NCBI GenBank assembly: GCA_034660495.1
Contig: JAYEJJ010000065.1
Coordinates: 1-22,230, forward strand
Source of the DNA: DATFJZ01 sp034660495
Lineage (GTDB): Bacteria; Desulfobacterota; Desulfobacteria; Desulfobacterales; Desulfobacteraceae
Reading direction: 5' to 3'
Length of the DNA stretch: 22,230 nt
Translations under genes and position numbers: made by a program
Notes under the pieces: model-generated
The model's database searches: none
Told to the model about the DNA's origin: nothing
The model's input: the letters and a program-made list of their open reading frames with translations, nothing else
Part shown: piece by piece, positions 7,451-14,829 of the stretch
Numbering within the stretch: position 1 is the stretch's first letter
Layout: each line of letters begins with the position of its first letter

Positions 7451-7590
7451 GTGTCTGAATGAAAAAGTGCCCAGGTGCAAGGCGCAAAAAAATTTGAAAC
7501 CGTAATGTACTCAGGTACATAAGGCCCGATTATATAATTCGGCAAATTTTTGCAGTAACACAGCAGATGGGTGCGTTTTCGTTCAAACAC
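7451..7590. repeat. 140-bp fold-back repeat in the dctP-dctQ spacer
   Basis: The outer ends GTGTCTGAATGAAAAA and, from the other side, GTGTTTGAACGAAAAC match in 13 of 16 positions. Similarity continues inward for about 45 nt, including GCAAAAA…AATTTG in both arms. A perfect inner hairpin (ATGTAC/GTACAT with a TCAG loop) lies at 7505-7520. One end touches the dctP stop codon. It resembles a non-autonomous fold-back element and lies where TRAP operons often need unequal expression of binding protein and permease. Confidence 0.7.
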
Positions 7591-8669
7591 TATTTATATC
7601 CCATGTATTCCTGTACCTCTTTGAGGAAATTATCGGGCTTATAATCATCCCCAGGGTAGTTTTTGTTGATTTCTGCCGCATATTCTTCATGAACCTTGTC
7701 ACCCTTTTTTTTCAGCAGGTCTATTTCCGCATCTGAAAGGGTGAAGAATTTAATCCCTTTGGCTTTAGCATCAGCAATCTGATTCTGCTCCTGCTGCCGG
7801 GTTTCTTTTCTGATGGTTTCACAGACATCGTGGACAACATTTATAAATGTGGCTTTAAGATCATCCGGCAGTCTGTTCAGCCAGGCTTTGTTGAAAATCC
7901 AGATAAAAAGTCCCTGGGCATAATTGATACGGGTAAAGTATTTTGCCACCTCAAATTTTTTAGTGATATTGCAGACAATGGGGGTATGGTCAAGTCCGGT
8001 AATAACCCCCTGTTTAAGGGCTACGGGAACATCCGGCCAGGGCATGACCACAGGATTGAACCCCCATTTCTTGTAAAGTATCTGATTGACTGCTGCCTCA
8101 GCCGTCCGGAATTTAACTTTTCTGGCATCTTCTATGGTTTTTATGGGAGTGGTGGATGCCCAGCCGTAATTGCCGTATCCTGTAATATCCAGACCGACTA
8201 TGCCGACGTGGTCCATGGCATTCATATAATGATCAAACAATTTTTTGCTGTTTACGAATTTATCAAGCTTGTCAAAGGTGTTGATGAGAAAGGGCAGGTT
8301 AATAAGGCCAAATCTTGGCCCAAGATTTGTTGCCGCAACAGAACTTACCCCCATGCCCTGTACAGCGCCCATTTGAAGCTGATTCAGCACCTCCACTTCT
8401 CCTCCGAGCATTGAAAAGGGTTTAAAATCCAGATAGATCTGGCCGTCTGTTCTTTTCCACAATTCATCCCGCATGGCAAAACCGGCATAGGTCCCCTTCA
8501 TAACCGGATGGGATACATTGGAAACAATACATCTGTATTTAGCGCCTGAAGGATCAAAAGCCGGTTTCCAGCTGTCCAGAGAGGGGGTTTTGGCAAAAGC
8601 AGATCCGGTGAAAAAAATGGTACAGACCAGGCCGGTGATTAGAATTAAAGTACATCTCTTCAATTTCAT
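7590..8669 (-). CDS. dctP: TRAP transporter periplasmic binding protein, DctP type
   Basis: Solute-binding protein of 359 aa with a cleavable signal peptide (likely cut after AFA26), exported to the periplasm. The family pattern is clear: KFRTAEAAVNQILYKKWGFNPVVMPWPDVPVALKQGVITG at about 186-225, where R188 fits the conserved arginine that normally clamps the substrate carboxylate. This suggests an organic-acid ligand, though which one is unknown. A near-perfect AAGGAGG lies 6 bp before the ATG, the strongest ribosome site in the cluster, fitting high production of the binding protein. It is the first gene of dctPQM, and the 244-bp gap before dctQ holds two RNA-structure-forming repeats. Confidence 0.95.
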   Translation of the reverse strand: MKLKRCTLILITGLVCTIFFTGSAFAKTPSLDSWKPAFDPSGAKYRCIVSNVSHPVMKGTYAGFAMRDELWKRTDGQIYLDFKPFSMLGGEVEVLNQLQMGAVQGMGVSSVAATNLGPRFGLINLPFLINTFDKLDKFVNSKKLFDHYMNAMDHVGIVGLDITGYGNYGWASTTPIKTIEDARKVKFRTAEAAVNQILYKKWGFNPVVMPWPDVPVALKQGVITGLDHTPIVCNITKKFEVAKYFTRINYAQGLFIWIFNKAWLNRLPDDLKATFINVVHDVCETIRKETRQQEQNQIADAKAKGIKFFTLSDAEIDLLKKKGDKVHEEYAAEINKNYPGDDYKPDNFLKEVQEYMGYK

Positions 8670-8692
8670 GTTTAACCTCCTTAAGGTAATAG

Positions 8693-8774
8693 TTGATCAT
8701 CAGGATTTTTGAATGGCGCCGCCCTCAACGGTTGTTCTTAAACGGTTATTCCCTGGAAAAACCTGATCATCGAG
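8693..8774. repeat. Small inverted-repeat element, copy A
   Basis: The ends TTGATCATCAGGATTTTT and AAAAACCTGATCATCGAG are inverted copies around a GC-rich middle. The same end pattern and parts of the middle recur at 11590-11666 and 13611-13704. It lies just upstream of the dctP ribosome site. The rest of 8775-8950 is non-coding apart from the shared block at 8859-8886; a short minus-strand frame there lacks gene features. Confidence 0.6.
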
Positions 8775-8858
8775 TAATAGAACATTTATTTGAAAGAACC
8801 ATGCAGGTCTTTTAATCCTTTCATGCTTTGTTGTGCCCGTCAAGGCATATTTAAAAAG

Positions 8859-8886
8859 GGGGATCAGGCCTGAGCCCTCACAGGTA
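8859..8886. repeat. Dispersed block with TCAGGCCTGA palindrome, copy 1
   Basis: GGGGATCAGGCCTGAGCCCT followed by CACAGGTA closely matches the block at 13646-13672 in another intergenic region (one insertion and a few substitutions). Its centre TCAGGCCTGA (8864-8873) is a perfect palindrome. The function is unknown. Confidence 0.5.
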
Positions 8887-8980
8887 CAAGGTTTATTGGT
8901 TCTTGTGATGCTGTGCTTCATGGTAGTTTTATATGAAAGCCATCAGTACTCAGCTAAAAGCTCAAGGCTAACAGCGAAAA

Positions 8981-9029
8981 GGCTAAAAGCTAAAAGCTAA
9001 AAGCTAAAGGCTAAAGGCTAAAGGCTAAT
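8981..9029. repeat. Heptamer tandem array RGCTAAA x7
   Basis: Seven back-to-back 7-bp units (GGCTAAA or AGCTAAA, the last GGCTAAT) run from 8981 to 9029, flanked by decayed units from about 8952 and again to 9043. The unit is not a multiple of three and no gene crosses it. It occupies the divergent region between dctP and the SH3 protein gene. The rest of 9044-9189 is plain AT-rich sequence. Confidence 0.85.
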
Positions 9030-9189
9030 AACAGCTAAAAGCTTCGTTGTGTCCGTCAGCACATGTGGGTTATATAAAGCTGAATTTGATCTGCGATTTA
9101 GCCAGGATATAAACCATAGATAGTATTATACATAATTAATGTGAAAGGGTTTTGCAAGAATTATTTTGAGATAATCTGGTTATTTCATG

Positions 9190-9216
9190 TTGATCAATTG
9201 GCCGGGTGATGATAAT
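9190..9216 (+). promoter_or_regulatory. Possible sigma-70 promoter for the SH3 gene
   Basis: TTGATC at 9190-9195 and GATAAT at 9211-9216 are separated by 15 bp, a little short of the optimum; they lie about 45 bp before the start codon. Weak prediction. Confidence 0.3.
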
Positions 9217-9260
9217 ACAAAAAAACAGGCGTTATTAAATCAGGAACAGGAGAAAAAAAA

Positions 9261-9875
9261 ATGAGCTCCATTGTAAAATATCTGCTGGCTTTACAGGTTT
9301 TTTTGATCATAGTTGTCCCAGCTGGCTTTGCTGAAACATTTTACGTAGGCAGTGTAATGAAGGTGACCCTCCGCACAGGACCGGGGGTGGAACATAAAAT
9401 CATTGACATGCTTAAATCCGGGAAACCTCTTGAAATGATTGAGGAAAATTCCGACTGGTCCAGGGTTCGAACAGACAAAGGCAAGGAAGGCTGGGTGTTG
9501 ACCCGGTTTATTACAAAGGATACCCCCTTGGTCTATATCGTCAATGAGCTTAAGCAGAAAAACAGTGAATATGCTGAAATGGTTGAAGATCTGAAAAATA
9601 AAAATGCAGAGTTTAACCAGATTAAAGAAACGCTGACCCGTGTGGAAAAATCCTACAACAGGCTCAAAAAGGAGTCTGCAGAATTTCTGAATCTTGAGGA
9701 AAAGTACAAAAAAGCAACTTCCCGGTATAAGGAGCAGCAGGACCGTATTGCCGAACTGGAAAAAAGCCTTGGTAATGAAGAGGTTAAATGGTTTTTGAGC
9801 GGTTCAGGCGTTCTGGTTGTGGGTATATTTCTTGGGCTGAGTGCCAGGAAAAAGGAGAAAAGTTCTCTTTTATGA
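9261..9875 (+). CDS. SH3-domain, coiled-coil, C-terminally anchored protein
   Basis: Envelope protein of 204 aa. It has a signal peptide (about 1-24), a bacterial SH3 domain at about 26-86 (LRTGPGVEHKII…GWVLTRFI), a long charged coiled coil at about 95-172, and a hydrophobic C-terminal anchor (about 177-195) followed by a short basic tail. This order matches the SH3-and-anchor (YgiM-like) family, thought to sit in the inner membrane with the SH3 domain facing the cell wall. AGGAG lies 8 bp before the ATG. It appears monocistronic or leads into nadB after 78 bp. The binding partner is unknown. The EnvC protein in this window carries a similar SH3 domain. Confidence 0.88.
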   Translation: MSSIVKYLLALQVFLIIVVPAGFAETFYVGSVMKVTLRTGPGVEHKIIDMLKSGKPLEMIEENSDWSRVRTDKGKEGWVLTRFITKDTPLVYIVNELKQKNSEYAEMVEDLKNKNAEFNQIKETLTRVEKSYNRLKKESAEFLNLEEKYKKATSRYKEQQDRIAELEKSLGNEEVKWFLSGSGVLVVGIFLGLSARKKEKSSLL

Positions 9876-9953
9876 CACCCATGACGGGGAACATCACAAT
9901 AGAGAATAGGTGAAAGGCACGCATCTGCTTAAACAAAAAGGTATAACACAATA

Positions 9954-11585
9954 ATGATTAATGAAACAGATTTTCTTATTATCGGCAGCGGGGTTTCAGG
10001 GCTTAATTTTGCTTTAAAGGTAGCAGATTACGGCAGTGTCACCATAATTACCAAAAAAGATGTTCAAAAGAGCAATACAGCCCTTGCCCAGGGAGGGGTT
10101 GCTTCAGTGTTCGGCAAAACCGATTCCTTTGAGCTTCATGTGGCAGACACCCTGGCTTCGGGATGCGGTCTGTGTAAACAGGATGTGGTTGAGATGGTGG
10201 TTGAAAGCGGGCCTGACCGTATAAAGGAGCTTATCGACCTGGGTGCCAGATTTAACATGGAATATGATGCAGACGGAAAAAAATCAGGCAGCCTGGCCAT
10301 GGGACAGGAAGGCGGACATTCCAGAAAAAGAATCGTGCATGCCCAGGACCTTACAGGCAGGGAAATTGAAACTGTTCTTGCGAAAAAAGCAGAACAGCAT
10401 AAAAATATCAAAATACTGGAAAACTACACGGCAGTGAACCTGATCACCTGTTTAAAAGCTGTTAAAAGTGGACTGGTTGTAAGGAATCATGAAATCTGCA
10501 ATGTCGGTGCCTATGTTCTGAACAATGATACCGGGCATGTTGAGACCTTTACAGCGGGCATTACCCTGCTTGCCACCGGCGGAGCAGGCAAGGTGTACCG
10601 GTATACCAGCAACCCGGACATTGCCACAGGAGACGGCCTTGCCATGGCCTGCAGGGCCGGTGCAAGTGTGGCAAACCTGGAATTTGTTCAATTCCATCCC
10701 ACCTGCCTTTACCATCCCGAAGCAAAGAATTTCCTTATTTCAGAAGCGGTAAGGGGAGAAGGGGCCGTTCTTAGGGATGCCTTTGGCCGTGAATTCATGG
10801 CCAAATACTCAAAGGACAGAGAGCTTGCCTGCAGGGATGTGGTGGCAAGGGCCATTGATACTGAATTGAAGGTCAGCGGTAAAAAATCAGTTTTCCTTGA
10901 TATTTCCCATAAAGACGAGGATTTTATTCAAAACCGTTTTCCCAATATTTACAAAAAATGTCTGGGTTACGGCATAGATATTACAAAAGAGCCGATTCCC
11001 GTTGTTCCTGCAGCCCATTACATGTGCGGCGGTGTGGCAACGGATCTCTTTGGAAGAACCGATATCAGCCGGCTGTATGCTGCCGGCGAGGTCGCCTGCA
11101 CCGGTCTTCACGGGGCAAACCGTCTGGCCAGCAACTCCCTTCTCGAGGCCCTGGTCTATTCGGACAGAGCTGCCAATGAAGCCATAAGGGAATTCCAGTC
11201 CATTGAAAATTATGATGCAGTTGAAATCCAGCCGTGGGATGAGTCCGGGACCACTGACAGTGATGAAGCCATTGTGGTCTCCCATAACTGGGATGAGATC
11301 CGAAGTCTCATGTGGAATTATGTGGGGATTGTCAGGTCTGACAAGCGCCTTTCCCGGGCGTTAAGACGGATTGAAAATATTCAGCAGGAGATAGATGAAT
11401 ATTATTGGAATTTCAAGGTAACCTCTGATCTTATTGAGCTGAGAAATCTGGCCCTGGTTGCCGAGCTCATCATAAAGTCAGCCCTTAAGAGAAAGGAAAG
11501 CAGAGGGCTTCATTTCAATATTGAGTATCCACAAAAAGATGATAAAAACTGGTTAAAGGATACCATATTGAAAAAAAGGTATTAA
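9954..11585 (+). CDS. nadB: L-aspartate oxidase
   Basis: Flavoenzyme that oxidises L-aspartate to iminoaspartate, the first step of de novo NAD synthesis before NadA; cytoplasmic. In anaerobes fumarate is the usual electron acceptor. The length of 543 aa is standard. The FAD dinucleotide fold GSGVSG is at 11-16. GGHSRKRIVHAQDLTGRE at about 120-137, the FVQFHPT motif, HYMCGGVATD and the C-terminal FAD segment AAGEVACTGLHGANRLASNS are all present, followed by the helical C-terminal domain. These features also occur in the related succinate dehydrogenase/fumarate reductase flavoproteins, but length and detail favour NadB. No nadA or nadC is adjacent. The ribosome site is weak (AAGG about 12 bp upstream). 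Confidence 0.95.
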   Translation: MINETDFLIIGSGVSGLNFALKVADYGSVTIITKKDVQKSNTALAQGGVASVFGKTDSFELHVADTLASGCGLCKQDVVEMVVESGPDRIKELIDLGARFNMEYDADGKKSGSLAMGQEGGHSRKRIVHAQDLTGREIETVLAKKAEQHKNIKILENYTAVNLITCLKAVKSGLVVRNHEICNVGAYVLNNDTGHVETFTAGITLLATGGAGKVYRYTSNPDIATGDGLAMACRAGASVANLEFVQFHPTCLYHPEAKNFLISEAVRGEGAVLRDAFGREFMAKYSKDRELACRDVVARAIDTELKVSGKKSVFLDISHKDEDFIQNRFPNIYKKCLGYGIDITKEPIPVVPAAHYMCGGVATDLFGRTDISRLYAAGEVACTGLHGANRLASNSLLEALVYSDRAANEAIREFQSIENYDAVEIQPWDESGTTDSDEAIVVSHNWDEIRSLMWNYVGIVRSDKRLSRALRRIENIQQEIDEYYWNFKVTSDLIELRNLALVAELIIKSALKRKESRGLHFNIEYPQKDDKNWLKDTILKKRY

Positions 11586-11589
11586 CACC

Positions 11590-11666
11590 CGATTATCAGG
11601 TTTTTATGGAAGGACCGAGCGCTGCTCCCCCAGCGGTTGCTATTCAAAAAAATTGATCATTGAGTT
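11590..11666. repeat. Small inverted-repeat element, copy C
   Basis: The sequence begins with GATTATCAGGTTTTT and ends with AAAAAAATTGATCATTGAGT, the same layout as copy A at 8693-8774, including a shared CGGTTG segment in the middle. It fills most of the 100-bp space between the convergent nadB and ubiE genes and could act as a two-way transcription stop. Confidence 0.55.
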
Positions 11667-11685
11667 CCAGCTGTTCCTGCCGGTA

Positions 11686-12384
11686 TTATTCCCTGGTACC
11701 CACAAACAGGGTGACAATCCCAAAGGTCATTCTTTTCCATTTTATTTCTGTAAATCCTGCCATGGACATGATCTCTGCAAATTCAAAGGGGTCTGGGAAC
11801 CGGAGAACAGATGCAGGGAGGTATTCATAGGCACCGGCGTTTTTTGAAAAAATGCCTCCGAGCAGGGGAAGGATTTTTTTAAAATAAAGCATGTACATGG
11901 TTTTAAAAAAACCTGGATCAGGTGTGGTCAGTTCCAGTACGGCAAGTTTCCCTCCCTTTTTAAGGGCGTTGTAAAATCCAGTCAGCGCTGCAGGTCGATC
12001 CATGATATTTCTGATGCCAAAGGCTATGAAAATCGCATGAAAGCAATGGTTTCGAAAGGGAAGATTCAGTGCATTTCCTGCAGCCAGATGGATTGTGCAC
12101 TGCGTTTTTTCAGCGTCCGCTTTTTTTTGGGCCACAGCCAGCATTCTGGGTGAAAAATCAACCCCGGCAATCTGAACCCGCCCCTTTGTCTGTCTGCAGA
12201 CCTCAAGGGCGACATCACCGGTGCCGCAGGCAATATCCAGCACCCTGGTATTGCTTTGCAGATCTGCTGCAGAGACCATTTTTGACCGCCAGGAGATGTC
12301 CTGGCCCATGCTCAGAAAATGATTGAGAAAATCATATTTCGGCGCTATTGTATCAAACATATTTTTTATAAAATCAAGTTCCAT
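11686..12384 (-). CDS. ubiE: Demethylmenaquinone/ubiquinone C-methyltransferase
   Basis: SAM-dependent methyltransferase (MenG/UbiE) that methylates demethylmenaquinone to menaquinone, the expected quinone in an anaerobe. The protein is 232 aa from the ATG at 12384. It shows FDTIAPKYDFLNHFLS at the start, SAM motif I LDIACGTGD, motif GVDFSPRML, AFGIRNI and the C-terminal YEYLPASVLRFP signature, all typical. The frame stays open 27 codons further to a TTG at 12465, but that start has no ribosome site and falls inside a predicted promoter, so the first ATG is preferred even though its own ribosome site is weak. It is divergent from dnaJ and convergent with nadB. Confidence 0.93.
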   Translation of the reverse strand: MELDFIKNMFDTIAPKYDFLNHFLSMGQDISWRSKMVSAADLQSNTRVLDIACGTGDVALEVCRQTKGRVQIAGVDFSPRMLAVAQKKADAEKTQCTIHLAAGNALNLPFRNHCFHAIFIAFGIRNIMDRPAALTGFYNALKKGGKLAVLELTTPDPGFFKTMYMLYFKKILPLLGGIFSKNAGAYEYLPASVLRFPDPFEFAEIMSMAGFTEIKWKRMTFGIVTLFVGTRE

Positions 12385-12464
12385 CTTTGTTATTGACAAC
12401 CCTGAATTATGAGTTAATTTATTTTGTTCAGCAGGCAATGCAGAATGGGTAGCATAAAAAAACA

Positions 12465-12493
12465 ATTAACACAATAATAATAAGGGTTGTAAA
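12465..12493 (-). promoter_or_regulatory. Predicted sigma-70 promoter for ubiE
   Basis: On the minus strand TTTACA (12493-12488) and GTTAAT (12470-12465) are separated by 17 bp. The implied start near 12458 gives a leader of roughly 75 nt and excludes the upstream TTG as start codon. Confidence 0.4.
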
Positions 12494-12514
12494 AACCGCT
12501 ATTACGGGAAATTT

Positions 12515-13615
12515 ATGTCAGAAAAACGTGATTATTATGAAGTTCTTGGAGTGGCCAGGGATGCTGGACAAGCAGAGTTAAAGACCAGCTATAGAAAACT
12601 TGCAATCAAGTACCATCCTGATAAAAATCCAGGGGACAAAGCAGCTGAGGATAAGTTTAAAGAGGCCTCGGAAGCCTATGAAGTTCTTTCTGATGATAAG
12701 AAGCGTCAGCTCTATGATCAGTTCGGCCATCAGGGTCTTGAAAATTCTGGATTCTCAGGAACAACCAGTTTTGATGATATATTTTCAGGGTTTGGGGATA
12801 TCTTTGAAGATTTTTTCGGCTTTGGCGGTTCCAGGGGCCGGAGAGGCGGACAGAGAGCCCGGCGGGGATCGGATCTGCGCCATGATATCACCCTTGATTT
12901 TCTGGAAGCGGCTTTTGGTGTTGAAAAAGAGATTGACGTACGCAAGCTTGACAATTGTGACATGTGCAACGGCACAGGCTGCAAGGAAGGGACATCTCCT
13001 GAGACCTGTGAGCACTGCAGGGGAACAGGACAGTTTATCCAGAGCCAGGGCTTTTTTAAGGTAAAGACCACCTGTCCCTATTGTCGGGGCAAGGGGCAGT
13101 CCATTCCCCATCCCTGTCCTAAATGTGTCGGGGCCGGAAGGGTTGAGGTGTCCAAAAAAGTGTCTGTGAAAATTCCGGCAGGTGTGGATACCGGTTCAAA
13201 ACTCAGGCTTTCCGGAGAAGGTGAGGCAAGTCCTTCAGGCGGGGCAACCGGTGATCTGTATGTGTTCATAAAAGTAAAACCCCATAAGAAATTCAAGCGT
13301 GACAGGACAGATATCCTCTGTCTCATGGAAATTTCTTTTATTCAGGCTGCTCTGGGTGATGAAATCAAGGTGCCGACCCTGAACGGCAGTCAATCCCTTA
13401 AAATACCCAGGGGCACTCAGTACGGAGATACCTTCAGGCTGAAAGGGGCGGGGATTGCTTCTCTTCATAACGGGAAGCGCGGTGATCAGATCGTTCAGAT
13501 AGATATTAAAACACCGGTAAAACTGTCCAAAAAGCAGGAAAAATTGCTGAAAGAATTTGACAAACTGGATGCCAATAAAATATCAAACAAACTGAAAAGT
13601 CTTTTTACTCGATGA
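12515..13615 (+). CDS. dnaJ: Chaperone DnaJ (Hsp40)
   Basis: Type I Hsp40 co-chaperone that stimulates DnaK ATPase and delivers substrates; cytoplasmic. The protein is 366 aa. The J domain is at 5-70 with HPD at 34-36, a G/F-rich region at about 74-118, and a zinc region with four intact Cys pairs: C148/C151, C165/C168, C187/C190 and C201/C204. The two C-terminal substrate domains follow. GGGA lies 5 bp before the ATG. No dnaK or grpE is in the window. The stop codon lies inside the left end of the inverted-repeat element at 13611. Confidence 0.97.
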   Translation: MSEKRDYYEVLGVARDAGQAELKTSYRKLAIKYHPDKNPGDKAAEDKFKEASEAYEVLSDDKKRQLYDQFGHQGLENSGFSGTTSFDDIFSGFGDIFEDFFGFGGSRGRRGGQRARRGSDLRHDITLDFLEAAFGVEKEIDVRKLDNCDMCNGTGCKEGTSPETCEHCRGTGQFIQSQGFFKVKTTCPYCRGKGQSIPHPCPKCVGAGRVEVSKKVSVKIPAGVDTGSKLRLSGEGEASPSGGATGDLYVFIKVKPHKKFKRDRTDILCLMEISFIQAALGDEIKVPTLNGSQSLKIPRGTQYGDTFRLKGAGIASLHNGKRGDQIVQIDIKTPVKLSKKQEKLLKEFDKLDANKISNKLKSLFTR

Positions 13616-13704
13616 TCAAGTTTTTATATCTGATTTTTCGAAAATGGGGTCAGGCCTGACCTCTTACAGGTAAATGTCAGCATAAAAAGATTTGATCATC
13701 AAGT
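13611..13704. repeat. Small inverted-repeat element, copy B
   Basis: The ends GATGATCAAGTTTTTAT and ATAAAAAGATTTGATCATC are inverted copies with a 3-base insertion on one side. The interior holds the perfect 14-bp palindrome GGTCAGGCCTGACC (13648-13661) within the block at 13646-13672 shared with 8859-8886. The left end overlaps the dnaJ stop. The rest up to 13841 contains a small CCGGC-ATG-GCCGG hairpin (13732-13744) and no gene. Confidence 0.65.
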
Positions 13705-13841
13705 ATTTAAGGAGATATAAGTTTTTTATAACCGGCATGGCCGGACCATGATCATCGACCCGGCCACAACGAAGAATGAAACGCCGCCAATGGCAATTCT
13801 CTGACGAGTGTTTCTTATAAAGAGGAATTTGGGGATGATTT

Positions 13842-14216
13842 ATGTTTGAATTAAAAGTAAAGACCCATTTTGCTGCGGCCCACCAGTTGAAAATGGTGGG
13901 GGGAAAATGTGAAAACCTCCATGGTCATAACTGGCATATTGAGGCCTGTGTGTCAGGTGAAACCCTTAACCCGGCCGGGGTGCTTGTGGATTTCGGAGAA
14001 CTGAAGAATGCTGTCAGGGAGATAATGACGTCCCTTGACCATAAGTATCTCAACGAAATTAATGCATTCAGGGATGTCCAGCCCTCTTCAGAACTCATTG
14101 CCGTATATATTTCTGAACAGCTTCAGCGTATGCTGGATGAGAACAGAACCAGTGTCAAGGTTTCCAGGGTGTCTGCCTGGGAGTCAGACAATGCCTGTGC
14201 CACTTATATCCCCTGA
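13842..14216 (+). CDS. queD: 6-carboxy-tetrahydropterin synthase (QueD family)
   Basis: Converts 7,8-dihydroneopterin triphosphate to 6-carboxy-5,6,7,8-tetrahydropterin, the second step of the queuosine/7-deazaguanine pathway; cytoplasmic. The length of 124 aa fits the family. Zinc ligands are H14, H27 and H29 (AAAHQL and LHGHNWH), the nucleophile C23 lies between them, and the catalytic D66-H67 pair and E114 are present. GGGGA lies 6 bp before the ATG. No queC, queE or queF is near. A paralogous PTPS-type activity is possible, but C23 and the short length favour QueD. Confidence 0.92.
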   Translation: MFELKVKTHFAAAHQLKMVGGKCENLHGHNWHIEACVSGETLNPAGVLVDFGELKNAVREIMTSLDHKYLNEINAFRDVQPSSELIAVYISEQLQRMLDENRTSVKVSRVSAWESDNACATYIP

Positions 14217-14223
14217 TTTCAGT

Positions 14224-14271
14224 TTATCTTCTGTGTCAGGCCATGAGTTATCTTCTGTAGGAGGCCATGAG
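14224..14271. repeat. 24-bp tandem duplication at the pyrE 3' end
   Basis: 14224-14247 and 14248-14271 are adjacent 24-bp copies with three mismatches. The second copy is exactly the last seven codons plus stop of pyrE (minus strand); the first is a decayed copy after the stop, now carrying an early TGA and the duplicated TAA. It lies between the convergent queD and pyrE genes. Confidence 0.85.
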
Positions 14272-14802
14272 CTCGTCTCTGGTAATTACAGCAGACACCT
14301 GTGACACATGAGTTCTGATATTTTCAAGACCTCCTTCCTGCCGGTCCACCAGGGTGACAACCCCTGTCACATCAAGGCCGGCCTCCCTTGCCCGGTTGAT
14401 GGCTGTTATGGTTGACCCTCCGGTTGTTGTGACATCCTCAAGGATTACCACTTTTGCGCCTGCTTCAATATCTCCTTCCACCCATTTGATCATGCCGTGG
14501 TCCTTCTGCGCCTTTCTGATGGAAAATGCTTTAATGGGGGTGTCTTTAAGATAGGAGGTATAGGATACGGCCACAGCAATGGGATCTGCGCCAAAGGTCA
14601 GACCGCCCGCAGCCTCGCAGTCCATGGCTTCCAGGTGGTTGAACATCAGGTGTCCCACAAGGTAGGCCCCTTCAGGGCTTAAGGTGACCGGCTTGCAGTT
14701 CACGTAAAAATGACTCATGTTTCCTGAAGCCAGTTTAAAAACCGGTGTTTCACTGTATTTAAAGGATTTTTTACAAATTATGTCAATAAGTCTTTTTTTC
14801 AT
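14248..14802 (-). CDS. pyrE: Orotate phosphoribosyltransferase
   Basis: Transfers phosphoribose from PRPP to orotate, giving OMP in pyrimidine synthesis; cytoplasmic. The protein is 184 aa from the ATG at 14802, which has AAAGGG about 8 bp upstream; an in-frame extension to 14919 runs through the promoter and leader hairpin and is rejected. The PRPP-binding loop VVILEDVTTTGGST and the family's YVNCKPVTLSPEGA and FSIRKAQKDHG (catalytic loop) segments are visible. It is transcribed divergently from ftsE and convergent with queD. Its leader holds a 14-bp-stem hairpin that may regulate it. Confidence 0.94.
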   Translation of the reverse strand: MKKRLIDIICKKSFKYSETPVFKLASGNMSHFYVNCKPVTLSPEGAYLVGHLMFNHLEAMDCEAAGGLTFGADPIAVAVSYTSYLKDTPIKAFSIRKAQKDHGMIKWVEGDIEAGAKVVILEDVTTTGGSTITAINRAREAGLDVTGVVTLVDRQEGGLENIRTHVSQVSAVITRDELMASYRR

Positions 14803-14829
14803 TTGATTTTCCCTTTGTATTTTGAGTAT

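Noticed and set aside
7347..7520. N-terminal extension of DctQ by 58 codons
   Set aside because: The extension is encoded by hairpin and fold-back repeat sequence, is not hydrophobic like DctQ, and a good ribosome site precedes the internal ATG at 7346.
8700..8921. Possible 73-aa minus-strand gene before dctP
   Set aside because: It lies mostly within intergenic repeat sequence and resembles no protein family I know.
8952..9043. Heptamer array as a CRISPR
   Set aside because: The units are 7 bp and directly adjacent, with no unique spacers and no cas genes.
9915..9928. Sigma-54-like site before nadB (AGGCAC…TGC)
   Set aside because: Spacing between the two elements is one base short, which normally abolishes such promoters.
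13616..13841. PreQ1 riboswitch upstream of queD
   Set aside because: No preQ1-I or preQ1-II conserved core could be found; the region is explained by the inverted-repeat element and a small hairpin.
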